A DNA stretch of 64,000 nucleotides from Parvularculaceae bacterium (GTDB lineage Bacteria > Pseudomonadota > Alphaproteobacteria > Caulobacterales > Parvularculaceae): the NCBI GenBank assembly GCA_021776475.1, contig JAJFFV010000005.1, positions 1,550,001 through 1,614,000 of the forward strand. The letters run 5' to 3'. Below are positions 55,047-64,000 of this stretch, piece by piece. The position numbers and the translations under genes are program-made. Under the pieces are notes generated by a model. That model searched no databases and was not told the DNA's origin. It saw only the letters and a program-made list of their open reading frames with translations. Numbering within the stretch: the first letter of the stretch is position 1; each line of letters opens with the position of its first letter.

Positions 55047-56240
55047 CTATTTCAAAAACGGCTGGAGCTTGCCATAGGTCAGCGACCGCCACAGCCATTC
55101 GATCGGCCCGAAGCGGAATACCGCCAGCCACAATGGCGACCAGATAAGCATCGCGACAAATGTTCCCCCGACGATCAGCATCAGCTGCTGCAGCGTCAGG
55201 GAGCCAAACTGCGCGCCGGCGTGGCCATAGGCTATCGTGGTACCAATCAAGGAGCAGGCAATATAATTTGTGAACGCCATACGCCCGACAGCAGCGACAG
55301 GCGAAAATCTCAGTCCTGATTTCAGCAACAGCCCCACCAAAGACGCATACCCAAAGCCGCCCAGCAATCCGGCGAGTGTCATCGCAGGTGCCTGAAACGA
55401 GTAGCTTTCAAACGTCCATCCTGCCTCTTCAATGACCTCGTGACGGTAGTATTCAAGACCCCAAGAAGTGCCAAGCGCGATGACTGCGAGGATCAGATAC
55501 GACAGAGCGGACCACTCGCCCTTCAGGAAACCAGCCTTAAACAACGCCATGCCCGCAAGCATGATCCCGAGCGTCAGCAGCCAAAAGCCGCCCAAAACAA
55601 AAAAGAACAAAATCATACCGAAGGAAGATTGCAGCCGCCACAGTGTCTGCTCGATGATCCCGCCGAGATTTGCATCCATCTCCAATTTCAGAATTTCCGG
55701 ATTAGTACCCCAGAATGTTGGGCCCATATCTGGGATGAATGGCATGCTCATCGTCATACCTGATGACCAGATGCCACCTAAAATCAGACAGGCAAATGCC
55801 CAGACGGCCAGCGATGCGGCTGACTTGTTGCGGAACATCATCGCCAGGAAACCTGTCAGGGCATAGATCGTCAAAATGTCGCCGAGCCAGATAAATAACA
55901 GATGGAACAAACCAAAGATCAGCAACCAGAATAACCGTTTGCGCAACCTGGTACTTGCATCTGCGCCGGCTTCCATTGACTTCGCTGTAATCAGCACAAG
56001 GCCGGCCCCAAACAAGGCCGTAAAATTGGTGCGCCATTTGTTGTCCACCAAAAAAGACTGGATGGTCGCGATCAATTGGTCATTGTCGCCGGTCCATAAG
56101 GTCGCGTTGCTGTAAAAAGCAAAAGGCGCGGCCATCGCTTTGATATTGACGATAAAAATCGCCATCACGGCGAACCCGCGCAACACATCCATATAGTTGA
56201 GCCGGTCTTCTTTGCGTACTGGCGCGTCTACTGTGGTCAT
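55047..56240 (-). CDS. DUF418 (YeiB-like) membrane protein
   Basis: A 397-aa polytopic protein, about ten membrane helices. The DUF418 family pattern is clear: the start RLNYMDVLRGFAVMAIFIVNI, a WRTNFTALFGAG motif, and the C-terminal GRMAFTNYIACSLIGT and FRFGPIEWLWRSLTYGK blocks. The family is related to acyltransferase-3/OpgC-type membrane proteins; activity is unknown. It is upstream of the M15 peptidase gene. Confidence 0.88.
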   Translation of the reverse strand: MTTVDAPVRKEDRLNYMDVLRGFAVMAIFIVNIKAMAAPFAFYSNATLWTGDNDQLIATIQSFLVDNKWRTNFTALFGAGLVLITAKSMEAGADASTRLRKRLFWLLIFGLFHLLFIWLGDILTIYALTGFLAMMFRNKSAASLAVWAFACLILGGIWSSGMTMSMPFIPDMGPTFWGTNPEILKLEMDANLGGIIEQTLWRLQSSFGMILFFFVLGGFWLLTLGIMLAGMALFKAGFLKGEWSALSYLILAVIALGTSWGLEYYRHEVIEEAGWTFESYSFQAPAMTLAGLLGGFGYASLVGLLLKSGLRFSPVAAVGRMAFTNYIACSLIGTTIAYGHAGAQFGSLTLQQLMLIVGGTFVAMLIWSPLWLAVFRFGPIEWLWRSLTYGKLQPFLK

Positions 56241-56300
56241 ACATTCTCCCAGATCCAGCAGGTAGTTTAGCGAAAAAAGCTGCGAATGTGAATTGTGTCA

Positions 56301-57434
56301 CTAGATTTCAAGGAACGCCTTGATCTCATCCATTTGGGCCATTGCATCCTTGCGCCCGAGATCCATCAGCGCCCGGATATAGCCAGGCTCAAACATCAAA
56401 TAAGATGGCAAAACCCAAGGAGCTTTCAAGGCGCCGAGGCCGCGCAGAATCATCTTCAGGGTCCATGGCAGCTCATGCGCGTGGCGCCCGGCGATTTCGC
56501 GGATATCAGCGGACGGCTTGATCATCAAAACCTCCAGCGATTTAAGATCAGTCTTGGCCCGTCGCTCCGGCAACATCAAGTTGAGGGTTGAGTTGATCCG
56601 CAGCAGACGCTCAACATCGGCTTCCAGGTTGTCGTTAAAGACAATATCCAGCAATTGCCCGGACAATTGGCCGATACTGGGGCGCGGCAGATGATCTTCT
56701 GGTGTCGGTTGGGCCGATATCTTGCCGTCGCGCGCACCAATCACAAACAGTTTATCCGCACCAAGATGGATTGCTGGTGACAGTGGGGCGATCTGCCGCA
56801 GGGCGCCATCACCAAAATATTCGCCATCAACGCGCCATGGCGGAAAGACAAACGGCAGCGCCGCCGAGGCCATGATGTGATCCGCTGAAAATTTGCATTG
56901 CCTGCCGACACGGCGCGAGCGTTGCCAGTCCTGGGTCAGGATACTTCCTTGGTAAAATGCGACGGCAAGCCCCTCGTTGTAGGAAGACGCCGTGATCGAA
57001 AGCGCGTTCAACACCGGGCCGTCAAGGTTTTCGGTCAACCTGTCGAAGTCAATCTCTCGGTTGAGCAACTCTCTCAACGGGGCATTGCTTAAAATCGATG
57101 GCGGTGCGTCCACACCCAACCAGCTGAACAAAAAATAACCGAGCCAGTGCCCGAGCCGCAGAGCAACCTGACTGCTACCTGATTCAAGCACATGGTGCGA
57201 GCGCAGTCCGCCCCATAAAATGGCGAGCTTGCGGATGGCCTTCTTGAAATCATGGGCGCCGCTCGCCAGCGATGCCGCATTTATCGCGCCGACAGACACA
57301 CCGCTGATCACCTTGAACGGCATTTGGCCATCATCAAGCTCTTCGCCGATCGCACTCATAACTCCAACCTGATAGGCCCCGCGCGCGCCACCGCCGGAGA
57401 GGATCAATGCTGTGTTGTTGCCGTTTGCGCCCAT
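56301..57434 (-). CDS. Patatin-like phospholipase
   Basis: A 377-aa cytoplasmic or membrane-associated lipid acyl hydrolase. The oxyanion loop GGGARGAYQVG (residues 14-24), nucleophile G45-x-S47-x-G in GVSVGAINA and catalytic Asp in the D-G-A motif of FGDGALRQ (about residue 190) form the expected Ser-Asp dyad. No signal peptide. The gene has about 260 bp in front of it up to the TPP riboswitch on the opposite strand. Confidence 0.9.
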   Translation of the reverse strand: MGANGNNTALILSGGGARGAYQVGVMSAIGEELDDGQMPFKVISGVSVGAINAASLASGAHDFKKAIRKLAILWGGLRSHHVLESGSSQVALRLGHWLGYFLFSWLGVDAPPSILSNAPLRELLNREIDFDRLTENLDGPVLNALSITASSYNEGLAVAFYQGSILTQDWQRSRRVGRQCKFSADHIMASAALPFVFPPWRVDGEYFGDGALRQIAPLSPAIHLGADKLFVIGARDGKISAQPTPEDHLPRPSIGQLSGQLLDIVFNDNLEADVERLLRINSTLNLMLPERRAKTDLKSLEVLMIKPSADIREIAGRHAHELPWTLKMILRGLGALKAPWVLPSYLMFEPGYIRALMDLGRKDAMAQMDEIKAFLEI

Positions 57435-57694
57435 GAGCTGTTCATACCAGTAATTTGGTCACCAGGCATGCCTTAATCTGATTTGAGTCAGGTCCGCAAA
57501 AAAACTTGCTTAGGCTGACCCGAGAGGGAACAGGGAGGCACCAGTACTTTCTGTACCAACTAATTGGGCAAATGCCCAACTCCTCGAAGCGAGGGGCTGC
57601 AAACGCGCCTCAATGGTCGGGCCAATCTCAAAATATTGTGGAAAAAAATTTCAATCTTTGTTTACGCTGACACTTTTTTGGTGTAGAGATAAAG

Positions 57695-57863
57695 GCAGCC
57701 GAGGGGCGTCCGCTGGGAGAAAAAAGGCGGGCTGAGATGAACCCTTTGAACCTGATCCGGACCATACCGGCGGAGGAACTGGCAGTACAGACAGGCGAAG
57801 GCCTGCCATCGGGCTTTCCTCGCCGCCAGTTGATGCCGGGCAACCGGGTTGGCCGCGAGGAGA
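57695..57863 (+). promoter_or_regulatory. TPP riboswitch with Shine-Dalgarno-masking helix, upstream of non-thiC genes
   Basis: The THI-box core is clear: GGGGC, then a P2/P3 hairpin (GTCCGC at 57708-57713 with GCGGGC at 57727-57732), CTGAGATGA, ACCCTTTGAACCTGATCCGG, and the closing ATACCGGCGGAGGAA (57761-57778 region). Some usual bases differ (GGAAC in place of GGGA). Downstream, TTTCCTCGC (57815-57823) can pair over 9 bp with GCGAGGAGA (57855-57863), which contains the Shine-Dalgarno of the GTG-started gene at 57873. This supports translational control by thiamine diphosphate. Confidence 0.85.
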
Positions 57864-57872
57864 GCCTTATTT

Positions 57873-58430
57873 GTGCCTGACACGGATGAAATTTTCAGTG
57901 AGATCAGGCGTGACGGAGAATCCTGCCTGTGGAGCGGTGCCCAGGCCAGCGACAGATTTTTGCGCAACAAGATATGGAACGGTTTCCAGGCCGTTGCCTG
58001 GAGCCTGTTTTCGTTACTGCTTTGTGCAGTTGGCGCAATCGCTATCAGCGACGATCTTGGAAAAACCGGTTCGCTGACCATAAAAGTCGCGGCTTATGTT
58101 GGCCTCATTCTCATGGCTCTGACGGTTCTATATTTCATCGTCAAGACGGCCGGTCGGACCATCATGGAAAAACGGCCATTGTATTTCATTACCGACCAAC
58201 GCCTGATCATCACTGTATCTGACCACAGCAATAAAACAATTCTGACCGGTCGAACGTTTTTCGAGATGAATGTGAGGGAGAAAAATGGATTGCGCTCTAT
58301 CAGGTTGTTTACGGAGCAATTTCAGGACCAGGAATCAGTCTATTCGATTGAGTTTGAAGACATTGAAGACGGCGAAGCCGCTGAAGAATTGCTTTTGAAC
58401 CAGTTCATGAAAAAAGATCCCGATACTTGA
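57873..58430 (+). CDS. TPP-riboswitch-controlled membrane protein with PH-like domain
   Basis: A 185-aa protein. The GTG at 57873 has GAGGAG 10 nt upstream; a TTG at 57849 would place that site inside the gene. Residues 1-30 (GESCLWSGAQASDRFLRNKI) and the part after two membrane helices (about 33-55 and 67-90) with LYFITDQRLIITV resemble bacterial PH-domain (bPH2/YdbS-like) membrane proteins, where LW-G-x-P and Y-x-(I/L)-T-(N/D)-x-R-(V/L) are typical. Two later residues blocks are beta-rich and acidic. Nothing in it points to thiamine chemistry, yet it sits directly behind a TPP riboswitch. Confidence 0.72.
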   Translation: MPDTDEIFSEIRRDGESCLWSGAQASDRFLRNKIWNGFQAVAWSLFSLLLCAVGAIAISDDLGKTGSLTIKVAAYVGLILMALTVLYFIVKTAGRTIMEKRPLYFITDQRLIITVSDHSNKTILTGRTFFEMNVREKNGLRSIRLFTEQFQDQESVYSIEFEDIEDGEAAEELLLNQFMKKDPDT

Positions 58431-58448
58431 TTACAAGGAACCAGATCG

Positions 58449-58853
58449 ATGACAACAGCAACTGCTCTGACGCTCTTTTTTGCCAAAGCCATCGGCCTTT
58501 ACATGATCGCCGCCGGGATCGGCGGCTTCACCTCTGCAGGTCGCTGGCGTGCCATTCTTGAAGAAATGAAAAACCAGACGACGCTCGTCTTGTTCGGCGG
58601 CATCCTTGCCTATCTCGTGGGAATCGCCATGGTTCTCACCCACAATGTCTGGACCGACCCGCTGGCGATCGCCGTCAGCATTGTCGGTTGGCTCGCTCTA
58701 CTAAAAGGTCTTGTTCTCCTGTGCTTGCCGGACCCACTGATGAATGTGGCGCATGGCATGGCCCGGCCGGGTGCCTCGAAGGTCTGGTCCTTGTTCGCCA
58801 TTGCGGTTGGTGCGCTGTTTCTCTACGGCGGCATTTACGGTGCGATCGGATAA
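58449..58853 (+). CDS. Small four-helix membrane protein in the TPP-controlled cluster
   Basis: Not recognised with confidence. A 134-aa hydrophobic protein with four likely membrane helices (about residues 5-27, 42-64, 68-90 and 108-130); it has a short loop ILEEMKNQ between the first two. AAGGA lies 9 nt before its ATG, 18 nt after the preceding stop, so the two are cotranscribed. It might form a complex with the PH-like protein or the MFS transporter that follows. Confidence 0.65.
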   Translation: MTTATALTLFFAKAIGLYMIAAGIGGFTSAGRWRAILEEMKNQTTLVLFGGILAYLVGIAMVLTHNVWTDPLAIAVSIVGWLALLKGLVLLCLPDPLMNVAHGMARPGASKVWSLFAIAVGALFLYGGIYGAIG

Positions 58854-58899
58854 CCATCCTCAAATATCTCCGAAAAATTGCGATGAAAGATTTCTCGTC

Positions 58900-58971
58900 A
58901 TGAACAAGCAAGTCGCGCAATCTAAATTCCTCATCGCTGCTCATCGTCTGCGAAGTGTGATCAGCTGTTGA
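58900..58971 (+). CDS. Micro-ORF resembling the first codons of thiC, coupled to the MFS gene
   Basis: A 23-codon ORF whose TGA overlaps the TTG start of the MFS gene (TTGA). Its first ten residues MNKQVAQSKF compare with [10 protein letters not shown] of ThiC in this window; the DNA agrees at 24 of the first 30 bases. It could be a remnant of a second thiC 5' end, or a leader peptide for translational coupling. No strong Shine-Dalgarno is visible (GAAAGA about 10 nt upstream). Confidence 0.4.
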   Translation: MNKQVAQSKFLIAAHRLRSVISC

Positions 58972-60185
58972 GACGGTCTGCAAAAACCAGAAAACTACCA
59001 ACAGGCGTGTGGGCGCTGGGCTGGACGAGCCTCCTGACGGACATTGCCTCCGAAATGTCACAAAGTCTGTTGCCGATCTTCTTAACAACGACACTGGGCG
59101 CAGGAGCGCTCACGGTCGGCCTCATCGACGGTATCGCCAATCTGATTGGCGCTTTGGTCAAACCGGTTTCGGGCAGGCTCAGCGACGGCAGGCATGGACG
59201 CAAGAAACTGGCGCTCCTTGGCTACGGCATCGCAGCTGCCGCCCGGCCAATTATGGCATTGGCAACCAACATAAATTGGGTCCTTTCAGCGCGCGTAATC
59301 GATCGGGTGGGTAAGGGTATCCGGGGAGCGCCGAGAGACGCGTTAATCGCAGATATAGCAGCACCGGAAGATCGGACGCGCGCCTATGGTGTCAGAAAAT
59401 CACTGGACAGCCTTGGTGCGTTCATTGGTCCATTACTGGCGATCCTCCTGCTGGCGCTATTTGACGAGAATATTCGGGCGGTGTTGTGGGCCGCCGTCAT
59501 ACCCGGCATCATCGCCGTCCTGGTCCTGGCTGTGTTCGTTCGTGAGCCAAGGCTCAATAGTACGGCGTCGGAGAAAAAGGCGTCAGAAGCATCGCAACAG
59601 GGCGCGCCTGTCGGGTTTGGCGGGCTCGGGTCCAGGTTCCGCCAGGTGGCGCTGCTCGGTGCACTTGTCGCGTTGGCCCGGAGCAGCGAGGCATTTCTGC
59701 TCTTAAACGCCGCCCGGGCCGGACTTGATATCATGTTTATCCCCGCCGTCATTTTTGTGATGGCCATCACATATTCCGCATGCGCAATGATCGCCGCCTC
59801 CGTTGTTTCCGCTATTGGTGGCCGGAAGGCGCTGACGCTGTCGATGTTATGCCTCAGCGTTGCCTATGGCCTGATGGCGGCGAGCTCAACCTTGCCCGCG
59901 ATATTCGCCGCCGCCTTACTTTGGGGCGTCCATATGGGGATCAGCCAGCCCTTGTTGGCGACCCTGGCGGCCGCCGCCGTATCAGCAAAAAGCCGCGGCA
60001 CTGCATTCGGGTTGTTCGGCCTCGCGGCCAGTATCGCCGGGCTGGTGGCAGCCGTTTTTGCTGGTTTTGTCTGGGACAGCTATGGCGGCGCAACAATGAT
60101 GGCTGCCTTTGCCGCTGTTTCCTGCGTTGTGTTTCCCGCGTTATGGATTCTCTTGCCGTCAGATGATGTATTTGCTAGCACATGA
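58968..60185 (+). CDS. MFS transporter in the TPP-controlled cluster
   Basis: A 405-aa twelve-helix major-facilitator transporter. The loop 2-3 motif reads GRLSDGRHGRKKLALLG, a good MFS motif A, and helix 5 contains KGIRGAPRDALIAD-like residues typical of a subgroup of drug/sugar exporters related to COG2814/COG0477. The substrate is unknown; the position between two TPP riboswitches suggests thiamine, a pyrimidine or thiazole precursor, or a related compound. The TTG start overlaps the micro-ORF stop; a GTG further in (before WALGWTSLLTD) is the alternative. Confidence 0.8.
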   Translation: MRRSAKTRKLPTGVWALGWTSLLTDIASEMSQSLLPIFLTTTLGAGALTVGLIDGIANLIGALVKPVSGRLSDGRHGRKKLALLGYGIAAAARPIMALATNINWVLSARVIDRVGKGIRGAPRDALIADIAAPEDRTRAYGVRKSLDSLGAFIGPLLAILLLALFDENIRAVLWAAVIPGIIAVLVLAVFVREPRLNSTASEKKASEASQQGAPVGFGGLGSRFRQVALLGALVALARSSEAFLLLNAARAGLDIMFIPAVIFVMAITYSACAMIAASVVSAIGGRKALTLSMLCLSVAYGLMAASSTLPAIFAAALLWGVHMGISQPLLATLAAAAVSAKSRGTAFGLFGLAASIAGLVAAVFAGFVWDSYGGATMMAAFAAVSCVVFPALWILLPSDDVFAST

Positions 60186-60193
60186 TGATTATG

Positions 60194-62256
<2,063 letters not shown>

Positions 62257-62439
62257 AACTGGCTTTGCATGCAGTCCTCGAATTTTAATCAGATGGTGGA
62301 GTTTGATATGTAACCGGAGGGGAGCTGACCGGTCTGTCGATCCTCACAGTTGATGAAGTTGCTGGGTCTACGATGATATGAGGGTGGAACACGCAGCAAT
62401 GGGACGCCCAGCAAGCGTAAACCGCGCTGCCGCGCGTTG

Positions 62440-63345
62440 CTACATTGCGGCCACGGCCCGTACCATCTCCCTGCGGACCCCGGCATCAGGCAGTAGTCCC
62501 AGTAGCGCGCCCATATTCTCCGTCATGTGATCAACCCGCCGTGTCGCCGGGATCGTGACCGTGATATCCGGGTGAGAGATGATGAATTTTAACATAAACT
62601 GGGCCCAGTTGCTGGCGCCGATTTCTGCAGCAACAGCAGGAAGCGCATTTCCAGCGAACACATCAAACAGCCGTCCTTCCCGGAACGGACGATTGGCGAT
62701 CACAGCTATATTTCGCTCCCGCGCTAGGGGCAAGATCCGCCGCTCCACCTCGCGGTCGAGAATGTTATAGGTCACCTGTACAAAATCGAGCGGTCGGCTT
62801 GCCATTATGGCCAAAAGCTGATCGTGCTTCAGCCCCGCATAAGTGGTGACCCCCAGATACCGAACCTGACCACGCGCTTTCATTTCGATAAGGGTCTCAA
62901 GATGCCGCTCCCAGGCGACCAGATTGTGGACCTGCAGCAGGTCAAAACTATCAATACCCCATCTTGCTTGCGTCGTCTCAATCTGGCCTGCCCCATCACC
63001 AGAGGTCCATATCTTATCGGCCGCAAACCGCGCAGCAGGATAGTCAAGTGTGGCCAGGGCCTTGCCAATAACACCTTGCGAGGACCCGTACATCGGTGAT
63101 GAATCAATCAGCGCGCCGCCCATCGCGAAAAATGTTCGCAAAACATCCGTACGCTGTTTAATAGCGGCAGGGTTGTTGCCGACATCAAAGGTCAGCCATG
63201 ACCCCATGCCAATGGCCGGAATAATCTCTTCACTGGAGGGAATAACCTTCCGCTGCACCTCTCCGGCAGCATGGACCATTTGGGCAGGTCCCAACAACGC
63301 AGCGCCCGTAGCAAGACCGCATTTGAGAAACTTACGGCGTTGCAC
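62440..63345 (-). CDS. Exported aldo/keto reductase with Tat signal
   Basis: A 301-aa aldo/keto-reductase TIM barrel with a twin-arginine signal (MQRRKFLKCGLATGAALL, then AAG near residue 28). The barrel starts about residue 40 with GMGSWLTFDVG; the usual catalytic positions are D-x3-MYG (Asp and Tyr in IDSSPMYGSS), K in ADKIW, and H in LQVHNL. The C-terminal part has IPATRRVDHMTEN, the end typical of the family. NADPH use in the periplasm is unusual unless it is folded with cofactor before Tat export. Function unknown. Confidence 0.83.
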   Translation of the reverse strand: MQRRKFLKCGLATGAALLGPAQMVHAAGEVQRKVIPSSEEIIPAIGMGSWLTFDVGNNPAAIKQRTDVLRTFFAMGGALIDSSPMYGSSQGVIGKALATLDYPAARFAADKIWTSGDGAGQIETTQARWGIDSFDLLQVHNLVAWERHLETLIEMKARGQVRYLGVTTYAGLKHDQLLAIMASRPLDFVQVTYNILDREVERRILPLARERNIAVIANRPFREGRLFDVFAGNALPAVAAEIGASNWAQFMLKFIISHPDITVTIPATRRVDHMTENMGALLGLLPDAGVRREMVRAVAAM

Positions 63346-63504
63346 AACTCCCTCCTAATTCTATAGTAGAAAGCTAACATCTGCGCTTGGATACGTCTAG
63401 AACCCGATTAACCGTCTTAGATGGATTACTTGCCGCTTGATCCTCATCGCTCTACAATGGAAGGGCTGAGCGCCAGGGTGGGTTCGCAAAAAAGGGGTAT
63501 CGTC

Positions 63505-63894
63505 ATGGGGATCAAGCTGCCTGTCAGTATGCTGCTGATGATAGCGATCATCGGCTGCAGCCCCACAGTTGAGACTAATGAAACCAGCATCGAGGAAAAG
63601 CCACAGCTGGTCTGCGAGACCGGGCCATCGAAGGAGATCTTCGGAGAGACAGACTGGCTGGTCTATGGCTGCAATGAGCAGGAATTCCTCGTGGTCGTGT
63701 CCGCGCCAGACAACCCAGCCACACCGTTCATCTTCTTTCTCAAACGCGATGCCAGCGACATTCAGATATCGGGTGAGGGAACCGGCAACAAGGAGGCCAC
63801 CAGAGCCGCGCTCGCAGAACTGAGATCTCTGACGCGCGCCGACTTTAAAAAACTCGCCACCCGCGCCCAAAAAGCCAGGCCCAAAAATTCCTAA
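63505..63894 (+). CDS. Hypothetical lipoprotein
   Basis: Not recognised. The start is the ATG at 63505 (AGGGG 8 nt upstream); the frame is open further upstream without a signal. The 129-aa product has a lipobox IIGC (Cys18), then a beta-rich domain of about 75 residues with two cysteines (LVCETG and VYGCNE) that may pair, and a basic helical C-terminus. Confidence 0.65.
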   Translation: MGIKLPVSMLLMIAIIGCSPTVETNETSIEEKPQLVCETGPSKEIFGETDWLVYGCNEQEFLVVVSAPDNPATPFIFFLKRDASDIQISGEGTGNKEATRAALAELRSLTRADFKKLATRAQKARPKNS

Positions 63895-63903
63895 TACGCC
63901 CGG

Positions 63904-64000
63904 CTAACCTCCGCCCAGAACAATCAGCGTCGCAATAGACTGCGCCAGTATGTTGGCAAAGCTCATCGCAATACCGATGACCAACGCCGTCGCGCCGCTG
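63904..64000 (-). CDS. C-terminus of a membrane protein, 5' part outside the window
   Basis: The last 31 codons of a minus-strand gene, ending in a TAG at 63904-63906. The visible end SGATALVIGIAMSFANILAQ followed by SIATLIVLGGG is hydrophobic and would form one membrane helix. It is too short to name a family. It converges on the lipoprotein gene with a 9-nt gap. Confidence 0.5.
   Translation of the reverse strand, partial: SGATALVIGIAMSFANILAQSIATLIVLGGG

Overview
The window is a gene-dense stretch of an alphaproteobacterial chromosome with no phage, transposase, integrase or CRISPR array that I could see. Evidence for the class: an Irr-type Fur regulator with a matching iron-control-element palindrome, a MarR/receiver pair of the PetP-PetR kind, the order sucC-sucD-sucA-sucB-lpd, the divergent zinc-ribbon gene beside ftsEX, a candidate serC leader RNA, and a CC0125/CC1285-type lipoprotein. 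A marine Parvularculales/Caulobacterales-like organism would fit, but genus and order cannot be settled from this window.

Layout. 1-10 kb: plsC (cut by the window edge), a YdcF-like protein, a PKHD-type dioxygenase, a receiver-domain remnant, a MarR regulator and ftsX-ftsE on the minus strand; then a zinc-ribbon protein and a hypoxanthine-type phosphoribosyltransferase, small enzymes, and a BlaI/M56-peptidase regulatory pair. 10-20 kb: succinyl-CoA ligase and the whole 2-oxoglutarate dehydrogenase complex (E1, an E2 with two lipoyl domains, E3), interrupted by a DUF998 membrane protein and an AhpD-like protein. 20-24.4 kb: a tRNA-like element, a lipoprotein phosphatase, a HIT protein, a peptide transporter and a lipoprotein methyltransferase. 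24.4-27.4 kb: an Irr / rubrerythrin / Fe-S protein / DUF3501 oxidative-stress and iron module. 27.4-35.3 kb: an RraA-like aldolase, a large sensor adenylate cyclase, a yeast-type cytosine deaminase divergent from upp (cytosine to uracil to UMP), a Sat-CysC fusion and a 2OG-oxygenase-like gene.

35.5-45.6 kb follows a tRNA-Ser(CGA) and looks accessory: a TIGR03032-type gene and an autotransporter/OmpA fusion that both lack their 5' ends at the same junction, an AT-rich membrane-anchored alpha/beta hydrolase, a lipoprotein, an RTX protein with a lysozyme-like N-terminus and a small secreted protein. 45.6-56 kb returns to core genes: phzF-like, EamA transporter, serC with a structured leader, pagL, serA, purA, an ArsC-family protein, an M15 peptidase and a DUF418 protein. 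56-64 kb: patatin, then two TPP riboswitches. The first heads a cluster of unknown function (PH-like membrane protein, small membrane protein, MFS transporter); the second heads thiC. An aldo/keto reductase, a lipoprotein and a clipped membrane protein end the window.

The best candidate for something undescribed is the TPP-controlled cluster at 57.7-60.2 kb, which has a visible Shine-Dalgarno-masking helix and a micro-ORF whose first ten codons resemble the start of thiC.
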